Assembly (NCBI GenBank): GCA_023014365.1
Contig: JAEBUN010000024.1
Location: 620,001 to 684,000 of the forward strand
DNA: 64,000 nucleotides
Source of the DNA: Lepiota brunneoincarnata
Taxonomy: Eukaryota; Basidiomycota; Agaricomycetes; Agaricales; Agaricaceae
Direction: 5' to 3'
Shown here: positions 37,505 to 49,417 of the stretch, piece by piece
Layout of the letters: every line of letters starts with the position of its first letter
How positions within the stretch are numbered: position 1 is the first letter of the stretch
Program-made: the position numbers and the translations under genes
The notes under the pieces: model-generated
Database searches by the model: none
What the model saw: only the letters and a program-made list of their open reading frames with translations
What the model was told of the DNA's origin: nothing

Positions 37505-39137
37505 TGCGGAGGCTTGTAGGCTGGTGGGTGGAGTGGAACTCATCGTCTCAGTGTAAGTGTTAGACGCGCTATTGCTGTGGCCTTGTGTGACATGAGAGAT
37601 CGTCCCATGAGTACTTCTATGCTGGCGCTCGACGAGGATTGGTTGGTGGTGAATGGCTCCAGATCTAATTGATCTCGGATTACAACACGTACATTTGTAG
37701 TGAATGCCACACCATGCATCAACACAGGCTGTCCACCCCCATTCCTTCACAACCGCAGGATCACATACCAAAAAACCGGTGGTAAGTACGGCGAACACCG
37801 CCTGTAATACGCTGTTAACAGCACAAGTGGGTGCTGCACCTCTGGATGAAGACCTCCCAATATAGTCACCAGAACAATTGAGCTGAGTGACAGATTTAGA
37901 GGAAATTACCTCAATGAGGACTGGTTTGTGTGTTGTCCATTCTCCCGTTTGCTCTGTGTCCGGCAACTCACTAAGGAAAGCCACGTAATTATGATGAGTA
38001 TCAGATTACCATTTTACTGATACAAGGCCCCTAGAGAAAGGCCGCACTGCATATCAACACAGCTGCCCTTTCCGCCAGTACCACTGACAGACCTAGGCGA
38101 ACCACCCATTATTGACACTCTAGACAACCTACCATAGGGTGGATACAGCCTAAAAACACGCTGTCCATGGCACGGGCGGGTGCTGCCGTCGTTACTATTG
38201 GAGTAAAGGGGCGGATGGTGGTGAAGCGGAAGCGGAAGTTGACCTGGATGCGGAGGTATCAGTTTCGAGATCCTCTGTAGTAGAGGAGAGGGGTGAGCGA
38301 GTATAGACGACATCTGGCATTGCTGAATCAGGGAACATCGCCCCTGAGCATTGGAAGTCCTCTAGAGGGGGGACGCGGACACCCCGAAACTCCACAGCGA
38401 TAGATACTTCATGTCCACCTCCATCAAGTAAACAGGTCAAGCTCGAACACGTCTTCTCCAAGGCCCTGTGGAATAGTGGTTCAAACTGGACCGAGAGATC
38501 CCCTGTTGCAGTAAATCTTCTTGGCACGGGATGTCATTTCGGGTCACACGTGACTACAAGTCACGTAACACCTCGGGATTCAGCTCAGCGACGCAGTCCA
38601 ACCTCGTACTCTTCATCGTCAACAACGAGATGCTCTCCTACGCGACAACGGAAGAGACGGCGAGGTCTCCGGAGAACAACAAAAGCCTCGAGGTATGGCA
38701 ACAAGTCGGGTAGCCAGCTCAGATCCACCCATCAGCTCTCTCCGCAAGTATCCAACCAAGCCGCCTCACAGCAGACCAATACCCACCCGGCACTGGCACA
38801 AGCTGGCGCGAGACAATGGCCAAATTTTCTAACCTCTGGTTTGCGTCTAGCTCTCGGAATGTTGTCCTGCCCACCCCGCCGCTGCGCAGGAATTGTCACG
38901 ACATTCATGGTCCACCCGGCTGTCCACTCATTCAGCGGCCAGCGTGGCGTCGTCTTAGGTACCCCAGCAGAGCATATCGAGATTCGTGGGCACTGGCGCG
39001 CCAGGTGATGTTGCGGACGGAAGTTGGCACTGCAACTAAAATAAAAAGAGTCACCTGATAGATCTCAATTTCTTAGACACTTGGGCCCCTGTTATTATAG
39101 GTCTCCAACGTTCATGACTCTTTGTAGGGTCCCAAAG
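37505..39137. other. Spacer between NLR fragment and oxidase copy 2
   Basis: Holds local low-copy repeats shared with 36500-36700. A minus-strand open frame (38195-38527, about 110 codons, no ATG) has no homology I recognise. The last 60 bases before 39138 match the region upstream of oxidase copy 1. Confidence 0.4.
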
Positions 39138-41041
39138 ATGGATATCATTCAACATTTATCACCCCTCGCAACTTATCTTGTCCTATCTGCGCTCTTTTTC
39201 ACGGCGTGTGCTGCCCAGAGTGTCGTTGCGGAGCTGAAGGCGAAAGGGATAGATCTTGTAGCTCCATGGGACCAAGGTTTCAAAAATGCCAGTGCCGCAT
39301 GTAAGTTGCTCAAGCATTTCACTATCCCAGAGGCTAATTCGATATAACTATTTCTCAGTCAACCACCGGTTCGCGTTCCAGCCAGAGGCAGTCGTATTTC
39401 CAACGACGCCCGAACAAGTCTCCACAATCGTCCAGACTGCAGTCAAGTGCAATACTCATGTGTCCGCCAGGGGCGGTGGGGTCAGCCTAGGCTTCTGTTT
39501 GAATCATGCACGAATCTTAACAAGTTCCACAGCACAGTTACATCGCAAATGGTTTAGGAGGTCGGGATGGCGCCGTGGTTATCGACATGAACCGGCATTT
39601 CACCGACATTCAAGTCGATGCGGCATCTAGGAGGGCAAAAATTCAAAGTGGCAACCGACTCGGCGAGATCGCATTAGCTTTAAACGACCAAAATCAAGGA
39701 ATAGGCCATGGAACGTGTCCATACGTCGGAATTGGAGGTCATGGCTCCTTTGGAGGGTTCGGTTACGTATCGAGGTTGTGGGGTATGGTTTTGGATAGCA
39801 TTGTTTCGATTGATTTGGTACTCGCAAATGGGACGATGACCAGTGCTTCCAAGGATCAGAATTCAGAGCTGTTCTGGGTGAGCTTCGCTACAACGACGCA
39901 GACTTAGACATATATATCAACGGTGCTTATTCAGGGGATGCGCGGGGCGAGTCCTTCATTCGGCATCATCACTTCCATCACTGTCCAGACATTCACTGTC
40001 CCACCATCTGCTACAGTATTTGTCTACAGCTGGGACATGACTGCAGCAAAAGCATCCTCAGTTCTCGATGCGTACCAGACATTCTCGCTTGGTCGCGTCC
40101 CACCCGAGTTCGGTTCGGAGGTACTCCTCCAGAGGGGCAATAGCAAGGGGACAGTTAATGTGACACTCCAGGGCGTATGGTTCGGTGACGCAAGAAGTTT
40201 CGAGAGTGTCATCCATCCACTGATCAACAAGATCGGTCGACCGGCTCAGAATAACCTGACACAACCGGGTTTGTATATCGATAGTGTCGCCTTCTTCGGT
40301 GAGAAAGGTGGAAGGCTGAATACTACCTTTGTGCCGGATGTGCCCCAGAATTTCTATGTGAAATCAATATTCACGCCAGAGAGCCAGCCGATAAAGCGTG
40401 GAAGTCAGGAAGCACTTATGATGTATCTTGCAAACGAGGGTTTCACTACAAACCTAGTGAGTCAACCCTATCCTGCCGTGCTGAAGATTTCGCTAATTCC
40501 AGGCATGCAGAATTGGTTCATTGAAATAGAAGAATGGGGAGGTCCTGGTTCAGCTGTTAACACTGTTCCCCTAGACGATACTGCTTTCGCGACGCGTGAT
40601 GCCCTATTTCTAATCCAATTCTACGGATTTACCCCTGATATCACCACGTCCTTCCCCAATTCGGGCTTTGCTTTCATGGATGGTAAGCTTCCTCGATAGC
40701 AATGGAGGATGGAATTGATGCTTATATTATTTATAGGCATGGTAGACAGTATACTGAACCATATGCCCTCCGACTGGAAGTACGGGTGGGTCAAGCCCAT
40801 TTCTTGATATCGCACGAGTGTGGCTGACACTGGACGAAGCGCGTACCCCAATTACCTGGATGATAAGTTACATGACTGTGAGCTTTGGTCTTTGGATGAA
40901 TTGAGAATCATTCATTTATTCACTCTGCTACTAGGGCAACGCTTATATTTTGGGACACACTATAGACGCCTCCAGCACCTCAAAGCGTCCGTGGATCCAA
41001 GCAACGTATTCCAATTTCCAACGTCGATCGAGTTGCCATAA
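39138..41041 (+). CDS. BBE-type FAD-linked oxidase, copy 2 (intact, 505 aa, 8 exons)
   Basis: Exons are 39138-39300, 39359-39480, 39533-39877, 39935-40456, 40511-40682, 40737-40785, 40840-40877 and 40935-41041, giving an open frame of 505 residues. A signal peptide (MDIIQHLSPLATYLVLSALF, then CAAQ) targets it for secretion. Splicing creates GGGHSYIANGLGG with the FAD-linking His96. Cys157 in GTCPYVGIGGHGSFGGFG is the second covalent FAD link. The spacing of 61 residues fits bicovalent flavoproteins of this superfamily. FWGMRGASPSFGIIT ends the FAD-binding domain, and LYFGTHYRRLQHLKASVDP is the BBE domain near the C-terminus. Likely an oxygen-dependent oxidase of an oligosaccharide or secondary metabolite; the substrate cannot be told. 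It is the inverted paralogue of 2885-4795 with identical intron positions. Confidence 0.9.
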
Positions 41042-42932
41042 GCAACGTTGTCGATAGGTGACGTTGGGTTGCCTCGTAGACCTTGCACTCGAACAAGTCG
41101 AGGAGAGTCACTCTCGATAGGAGTTCTTATTTTCTCCTTTATTTTTCTCCTATGTGTTTTAAAATATTCCTACCAGCTGTACTATATACTCATTATGCAT
41201 TGCGCAATCTATTTGTAGACGTGAGATGAATATTGCGGTTCGATGCCCTAGTTGCCGAGTTCGGATTGAAGCTGATGGCAGCTGATAGCCATTCCTCTGT
41301 GAATAAGAGCAAAGATTAAAGGTTAGGGACGTATCGCTTGTTTAATGCTGGCGTCCGCACCCATTTCTCATTTGATTTGACCTTCCACTCAACCCAATAC
41401 GCTGTACCGCTTCGCGAAGGGCCGGTTCTGTACGGCGTTTGGAATTAACAATCTCGTGCTTCTTCCTAGTCCTGTCGAATGACGTCTCGGGGCCGCTGCT
41501 CCTAATGGGCACTAGAGGGGGAAAGGACCAACACACGGGTGTCCCCAAACGTGATCGGACGACGGGAGGACTTGCCAGGAAACTGACTGCTTGACACGCC
41601 GCCACGCCGTAATACCTGCCAGCTTTATGGCCCTGGAATCAGGACCCATGAGTCTCATAAATACCTTTCGAGACAACCCCCAGGTGACAAAAATCTCTCT
41701 CACCCAATATAATTGACCTGATCTCCTGTAAGGGCATGCACGGATCTATTTTTGAATCTGAACACAATGGGAGACCTATAAACAAGATCTTCGGTTTTCA
41801 TCGTATCCAAGAAAAACCCACCGCTCAACAGCAAGATCGTTCCCACATCTAGGAAAGGCTTCGTGGACAATATCCTTCCGGTACCACATGCGACCAAAAC
41901 AGGACCGCATCGATGCTGCTGTTTCCTAATACTCTAGCATCCATGTTGCACATTCCAAATTAACAAGAACTGTAGGACACAGGTTATTGTCGGCGGGGAT
42001 ATTGTGGAACAAGGGGTCACCGTGGACTAGATGGATTGGCTTCATAACCCCGCTGAAAAACGGTAATGATAACCTTCCAGGGTTAGGCATGAGTGACAAG
42101 CACCTTACGTCCCGCCTCCGTCGAGTAAAACGCGTCCCCTCGATCGGTTGTAGGGCTTTATGGATGAACCATGGGAAGTGCGATATGAATAGGACTGTGG
42201 AGACTTTGGGCGGCTAGAGGTCAGGCACGCCCATATCGGACGGGGGTTCCGAGCGGCAGCAGTTGAGTTTCCAATGGCCCAGTTTTCACGAAGTCAAGGA
42301 GGGTACCACCATAGGAAAGCCGTGCAGTTCATGTGGATTTGCTCAGTATCACCTTCGGTGAACCTGGATCACCAGTCGCGCGAGGGCCATAAAGTCGGCG
42401 AGGGGAAACTGGGCCCAGCAGAAGGAGAGATGGGGGATGTGTTGCTCAACAGGATTAGAGTGACTGGGTGAAGTTCAGGTGCTTTGAGGATCTCGCTGCC
42501 TCTTCATGTGCTCATATCCAGAAAGCATAGAACATCAGGGTAGCCCAATGGGCTATCCGAGTCGTTCTTCTCGAGCACTGGGACATCAAATTTTGCGAAT
42601 GTCGGGGCGAGAAGTTGGTCCGAACAGGAGGATAGAGCGTCGAGGTAGAGTTGTGGTGTACAAATAGCTAAAGACACAGGTGGGGAGCGGGCGGGTGTCG
42701 AAATGACTGAGTCAATCGCAGAGTTGCAGAGACACTGTAGAGATAGGTGACTCTGGGTCTCTTGAATTTTCTATTCGATATTTTGCTCTATGATACATAA
42801 ATATATGGGGTATTAGAACGACTACTACTTGACTATGCTGATAGATGCCTATGGCTGCACCAGTCCAACAAACGAAGTGATGACTAAATCATTAATAAAG
42901 CAGACCCAAATAAAAACCGCCAACAGAGTGCT
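41042..42932. other. Gene-poor spacer
   Basis: Only short frames without recognisable domains between the oxidase 3' end and the stop codon of the minus-strand polymerase gene. Confidence 0.45.
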
Positions 42933-45900
42933 CTAAGAGAAAAAATACTGCGACTGCTTGATGGCGCCCACATCAAACTCTCCCTTCTTCGGCAGGGGAG
43001 GGAATAAATCCGACAAGTTCACAAACTTGCCCATCAGCTTCACAGTCGCATCCTTCTGCTGCTGCTTCCTCTCCTTTGCCACGCGCGCCTGGTATGGTAC
43101 ATCCGGGCCTGCAGCTTCTACCTCTGCCTTCTCACTCAACGCATCCGACGACTCAGACCCACCCTCCGCCCCCTCACTCAGAAGCGTATCCGGGTCCGAG
43201 TTGAGATCACTCAACAGCTGCTTCACAGCACCCTCATCCTTCACCGCGCGAGACTCATCCACCGTCGATGCACCCTCCGTGACTACCACAAGATCCTTTA
43301 AGTGAGCCCAGAGAAGCAGCTTGCTCGGGTGTTGCATATATCCGACTCCCCGCTTGGTACAGCTTCGTGGCGAGAGTACCGCTGAGGTGGATCAAGGGAA
43401 CCTTAAAGTTCTTGTAGCGCTGGCAGAACTAATGATGTATTAGTCAACGCCGGTATGGAGGACGGGAAAAGCACATACCTCGCGGTGCAGTTCACCAAGC
43501 ACATTAGACGAATGAAGCGCGATGAAGGTGTCACGAATAATAGTTGACATTTCATCAATATCGGCGGCATGTGTCCAGTACGAGTCGTGCACCGAAGCAA
43601 ACGTTAGTCCCTTTTTCTATACCGAATAGTCAGCCCACGGTCCACTTCAAGCAACACAAAAACTTACACGACACTCAAGGGCGGTAAGGATCATATGGGT
43701 AGCATCTAAACTATGAATAAAGTTGGGTGGGAATGCCGAAGCCTGCTTTGTTGAGTTCACTACGCAGGAACACACGTTAGGATCTTCGGTGCCCTCGTGT
43801 AAGCATATAACGCACCTTCAGCCAACGAATTTGGATCTGAGATATACACTGTCTGCACTGCTGTCATAACTTGCTTCCTCGCCACCTTCCTGTACGGCTG
43901 AACAATCGGCAATCCCAACGGTGTCGTCCAGATCACACTCGTCATCTGCTCTCTCCTAAATCTCTCCATCGGCATCTTGGCCTTCCCCGCAGCCTGGTCA
44001 TTCTTCCTCCTCGTCTTGATCACTGCCTTAGCTTGAACAGCAGCAGCCTTGGCCGCCTTTGCTTTTTTAGCTTCCGGCGTGTCGAGGTACTCTGCCATAA
44101 CCTCCGGAATTCGCTCTTCTGGAATGGATTTCGCGATAACCTTAGCGCAGAGGTTTAGCCATATCTGGATATCTTTAGCGCCCTTGAACAGGTCACCGAT
44201 ACAATCCAGAACGACTTTCGCAAGGTAAGAGGCTGCGGGCCAACACTCTTCTTCGTCTAGATCCCTCCTGTCCTTCAGCTGCTTCTCGATCTGCTCCCGC
44301 GCCCCAATGAAGGTGACGCCATACACAGTCGTCATGACCTGTACACGCAAATTAGCCACCTCCATTAGAAAGGGCCAAGGAACTCACTGTTTGCTTGACA
44401 ACCTTCCTCGTAATCTTCCCATGCAACATACTCGCATACTTATGCCCCTTCTCCGCATCCTTCTCAAGCACCTCCTCCACCATCCGTCCAACATGTGAAT
44501 AAACATCTGATGGCCTATCACTAGCCGCCAAATTCACCTGCCTCGCACCCTGCACATCGCCCCCCAATGCCGCATAGTGCTGCAACCCATTACACGTTCC
44601 ATCCTGATGCACAGGTAACGACGATTCGTACGTATGTGGATCGCCTGATTCGAGCGCGGCGTGTAACTCAACCGAGGCGGCAAGAAACTGCCATGGGTCG
44701 CCCGCGGACAAGCCACCACTTATCCCCACCGAGGGGGATTCGTAGCAACTTCGTAGATCTGCGAACAGATGCTCATCCACCCATTTCACGCGGTCGTCGA
44801 AATTGGCTTTGTCATAGCCGTACAAGTTGGCGAGATGAATCTTGAGCCAGCGCAAACCACGCTCGCCCAAAGGCTTGGATTCGCCAAATGTTAGGAGACC
44901 GCGACATAGATCATCCCCTATATGATTGAGATGGACGGGGATGGGATAAGCACGTCCACGGAAATCTAGGTTATGGGGGAAGTAGAACGTGTCATTCAGA
45001 AGCTGCATCAAGCAGTCAGCTCAATTTCTGACAAGATGTGCATAGACACTTACGGCACGAGCAATCTCGAGACGGTAGTTCACGCTACACCTTTCCGAAT
45101 GATTGTTCGCCTTGGCCTGGTTATAGCCCTTCTGCCGCTTGCAAATGCACAGACCTGGCTTTCATATCTGTCTCATAGTTCTCCGGAACTACGGGTTCAG
45201 GCTCGTCGTAGGCACCGGGCGGGAGTTTGCCTAGCCGTTGACCCGAGTTCCACACCTGAATAACTACATCGAAGACTTTGCGGTTAACCTTCCAAGGTGT
45301 GCTGCTGAGGACGTCAAGACCCGCATAAACCAGCTCGAACTGGCCATTCTGAGAAGCTTCTTTGAGGTACACTTGTTGCTCCAAACTATCTTTATATCGC
45401 ATCACGGGTGCTATGAAGATGGCTGAGTGCGCCGAGACAAACAGAAAGGGCAAAGACTCACTTTTGCTGTACAGGTAACCACCCATATTGTGGACTAATC
45501 CACGGCTGAGGCTGGACGAGCATTGGGAGATGTCGGGGTTGTAGAGTATCTCTAAGCTGATCCTTGGCAAGGCGCTCAGAGACGGCGGGATTCAGCCTGA
45601 TAACGCCTAATTTGCTGCCTCGTACATACTCATAGGTATGGTGGAACGCAGGCTGCTGCTCAGAACTGAAAACCAGAGTCAATCACTGGAATATTGCTTC
45701 CCGAGCCAAAAAAAAAGAACGTACACCATCTCGCCGGTCTTTTTACAAACCGTCGTTCTCGTGACTTCCGCAACCTCCATCAGACAATCCACCAAAATAC
45801 CACCAATCTTCGACCTCGTTGCCTGGGACCATGAAACATTCCACTCCTCTCCGTCCAGCATCTCCTTCGCAACTGCGATCCTCCTCTCTCGCAAACTTCT

Positions 45901-47517
45901 ATACCCAATCTGCGAGTAAAAATCGCCGGATCGGGGACTCTGATTCTGCGGAACATAGATTTGGTTCTTTCTTGCACACTTGCGCCTTGTACTCCATCTC
46001 TACTGCCTTTCCAACCTGTTATCAACGCACGCGTCGTCTTCATGCCGTCCGTCAACCCGCCCGAGCCTTGTAACCTCATAATCTCAATAATGGCAATGAG
46101 GGAGAGTCGTTCAGCCTTGACGAGGGTAAGGTACGGAACGAGTGACTCGGCTTTCCTGAATCCTCGCGGTCGTGTGTTGGCTTCGGCCTCCGCTATGTCC
46201 TTTATCTCTTGATCAATGCGCGCGCGGAGCTTAACATGCCAGTCCCACATCCATGTCTGTAGCATAGTATTGTTCAGCGCTGGACTGAGGACGCCGAGCG
46301 CATCCAAGGTCTCTGCTTGTTGTCGTAGGCGCTCGAAGGGCGACATCGTAAGCGGATGTTTCCAGATGCTTTTGTCGTGCCATCATATCCTCAGGAAGCA
46401 CACGACGGGCTTGAGATACCTCGGTAAGGTGCCGACGGAGCTGGGAGATATTGAACGGCACTTCAGCTTCGGCGATGACGTTACCATCCTCATCCAATTT
46501 CTGAAGATTCAACAAATGAGATCGAAAATATCATCATTGCACAGAGACATACCGCTGGTCGCATCACAGGCATGACCTCAGGGACATCCTTCAGGGCATC
46601 TTCGGATGTGGCAATAGCTTCTGCCTGGCCAAGCTCGGAAATGACTTCGGGAATATTGAGGTTTACAGCGGCTTGCGAAAGGATCTTGATAGCAGCCGTT
46701 GCTTCCTCTTGAGTATTGAATACTGTATCGGCTATGACAAGGGTTGGAGAAATCTGGCGCCGAAACATCTTTTCAAGGAGGGCAGTAGGGGTGGGGAGAT
46801 TAACACGAGTCGAGTTTTGAGTCATTGGATCGGGTTTGAAACTGAGAAACGTGAGCATAGATTCTGGAAGGGCCTGAAGTGCTGAACATACTGTTGCCAT
46901 ATGCATAGCATCAATCCATAAGTCATTTTGTTCGGGGCGGAGTGCTCGAGCTCAGATTCCAACACTTCATAGATATCGTGAATATCCTCCAGCCACCGCT
47001 CACGGTTCTCCACGTCCTTCTGCGAAGCCATGCCAAAGTACGCCTGAAGAAAGGCGTTGTACACACCAGTCTCCATCAATGTGCCTGAGGCCTTCTCTCT
47101 AAGTTGTTTGAAGATGACCTTAGCGCGATTGACGTCATATAAATTATGCAGACATGCGTCCATAATGCTCATCGATTCTTGCAAAGATGTGTCCGTGAAC
47201 CAGGCGTCTCCGCGGGCCGCCAGCACGTCGGGAGGAGGAGGAGGGGGCAGAACAGTGTATGTGCGGTCGCGATGTAAGAATCGTTCGAGGTCGTTGAGTA
47301 TGCGGTCCTCATCTATAGGTCGCAGCTTTCTTTTTTGACTTTGTTGGGAGGGGAGGAATGCAGGATGAGTGAATTCGGGACGGGTGGCCTGTGCAGTCGC
47401 GAGTGCAGAAGCGTTGACTCTTTTTGAGGGTGTGGAGTAGAGGCGAGCAGGGCGAGGAAGGGCCTGACGAGACAACAGCAAAGTAGTCTCTAACCTGCGC
47501 GCTGTCCTGGGTAGCAT
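42933..47517 (-). CDS. RPO41: Mitochondrial DNA-directed RNA polymerase (10 exons; six extra bases in assembly)
   Basis: This is the single-subunit, T7-like polymerase that transcribes mitochondrial DNA. The start at 47517 gives an Arg-rich presequence ([20 protein letters not shown]). Exons: 47517-46892, 46841-46553, 46500-45725, 45665-45462, 45410-45054, 45002-44388, 44338-43816, 43759-43668, 43616-43479 and 43428-42933. The palm motifs are complete: motif [19 protein letters not shown], motif B across an exon junction (ITRKVVKQT then [10 protein letters not shown]), [14 protein letters not shown], and motif [11 protein letters not shown]. The chain ends in QYFFS, as in other members. Six single extra bases break the frame (near 46338, 46015, 45968, 45492, 45138 and 43295). 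Removing them leaves 4,110 nt, an exact 1,369 codons plus stop, close to the yeast enzyme. Since the gene should be essential, these are probably assembly errors. Confidence 0.95.
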
Positions 47518-47661
47518 GATAGGGTCAACAGCGTTGTGGAGACCGTCGACGACAATGAGGACAAGATAGAAACCAAAATTTCCCCCAATTCTGGGCTGCA
47601 CGTGACCTAGGTAGTGCGTCTCTTAATTTCACCAGGTGTGTCCGTCCCTGACCACTTACTT

Positions 47662-47907
47662 ATGGCAGAAGCAACTAATAAACTACCGCTGTTCACACTC
47701 TCACTTCTACCCTCGCTTGCCGCGTCTTTTATCAAGCCGATATTTGATAAATATGGCCATCGCTTCCCTTTACCGAGGAATACAGAGAGTCTAATATTAG
47801 GCCTCTACAAAGTCATGTGCACCGCCGCTGATGTGGTAAAATCATTGGCAAGACAGTGGGACCGAAAACCGAACACTATAAAGCCCCGCTACACCACTGG
47901 CCGTTGA
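47662..47907 (+). CDS. Doubtful 81-residue ORF divergent from the polymerase gene
   Basis: An ATG frame of 81 codons starting 145 bp from the polymerase start, in divergent orientation (MAEATNKLPLFTLSLLPSLA; then FIKPIFDKYG). The N-terminal half is moderately hydrophobic. I recognise no homology. It could be the 5' part of a spliced gene or chance. Confidence 0.2.
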   Translation: MAEATNKLPLFTLSLLPSLAASFIKPIFDKYGHRFPLPRNTESLILGLYKVMCTAADVVKSLARQWDRKPNTIKPRYTTGR

Positions 47908-47968
47908 AAGGCCCTCTGCTTAGCCGCACCAGCAAGATGCCTCGACCACCTTCTCAAGCCACCTAGCT

Positions 47969-48284
47969 ATGACTGAAGCCATCTCATCACAGAACTACAC
48001 TCATGAACCCGCATCCATAATTCTCACCCCAGGTATTTGTGTGTGACTCTTCTAATGGAATAATTCTGAATCAGCCCTAGTCCGGAGACCCGTCGAGGAC
48101 GTGCCAAAGAAGAATCCTCCTCCTGTTCACGACATCAGCGCTGGTGATAGGTTCGTCGCATTGGTGGATATCAACATAAGAAAAGTGGGTCCTCAGGTCA
48201 TCTTGTCTTTCGGCATATTTCATCTGTTTTTAGGTTATCAAGAAGCTATCACACAAGAAAGATGAGGGGGATCCATCATCATGA
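47969..48284 (+). CDS. Small unknown protein, 74 aa in three exons
   Basis: Exons 47969-48032, 48075-48184 and 48234-48284 join in phase through introns of 42 and 49 nt with GTATTT...CAG and GTGGGT...TAG boundaries. The product reads MTEAISSQNYTHEP, then VRRPVEDVPKKNPPPVHD, SAGDRFVALVDINIR and a basic KKLSHKKDEGD tail. There is no signal peptide and no domain I recognise. Support is the consistent phase of two introns and a clean stop. The product is too short for certainty, and the 42-nt intron is at the lower limit. Confidence 0.4.
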
Positions 48285-49417
48285 GGTCGAGGGGGGCTTG
48301 ATGTTGCTGAAACCATGTGTCCCAACACGGACGGTCGACGGTAGGGAGTTTGCCCGGGTCCCCAAAGCCAGGACTCGACATCAGGCACGCCAGGACTCAA
48401 GCACCTACATATTCCATTTGCGCGCTTCTATTTATCTAAAAAGTCTAGTTTGTCTCTGGGGCCAATGAATAAATGTTATTACACCGCCGGTGGTGCCCAA
48501 CAATTCGCCAACCATCGAGACCTAGGCACTTCGGCTTCTGATAACACTGAAGACTCACCCTCAGCTCGGTAATTTACGAGCATCTAGCTCCAGACACAAT
48601 GTCCTGCCAACTATAAAAAAACCAAAGACTCAATGTTCAATCGGGTGATGATCGTCCACGTCCGCCGGGTCGGATGCTGATTTAATTGTACAGTACTGAA
48701 TACTTCGAGGGCAACGCCCTTGCAAGAAAGGGCAGAGTGCTCCTGCTGATAATAATGGCCGAGTGCTGAGGGCCAGACCTACTCCCACACATTAATATTT
48801 TCGCAGGAACTCCTGCGAACATCAGCATGGCTTCACTGCCTGGTATTTCCGGGCCGATATCAGGCGCCTAATGATGCGAGTGGGTTTACCTTACTCCCAT
48901 GTCCTTGTACACATCCGACCTTCCAGTCTAACCCATACCAGACCTTTCACTGGCGGATTTATCCGCACCAGGAGCCGAAGGTATAAGATCTCACCTCCTC
49001 TAGGCGAACAAATTAATCGTGTCGTCAAGCGCGATGCACACACATCATAGGAAGCGCAAGTATCAGATATATCTCTCAATGGGTACCCACTAACGACTAC
49101 TACCTTTGGTTAACATCTTGGCCATACAACATGATCATCTCCCCAGCGAACATCTGGATGATCGAGATCTCCCACTTTCAGCACCCCGTCTTCCATTGTG
49201 ATTTGGAAGGAACAAGCAGGATTTGACGCTCGTCTTTCCATGTTGAGCGGCAAACCCAAGATGGGGAGCCCACGTTCCTTGATGTTAGCTCCCAACACTC
49301 GATAAGCTCCCGCACCCCACGCTGCATGTGACACGTTGTTACTGTGTGTTTTGTACGCTGTGCATTGTGCAGCCTGTGATCTCCCATACCACACCACACC
49401 ACCAAGCCCAATACACC
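48285..49417. other. Intergenic region upstream of the helicase/AAA gene
   Basis: No frame on either strand shows a recognisable domain. The last 100 bases are rich in CCACACCA-type repeats immediately before the ATG at 49418. Confidence 0.45.
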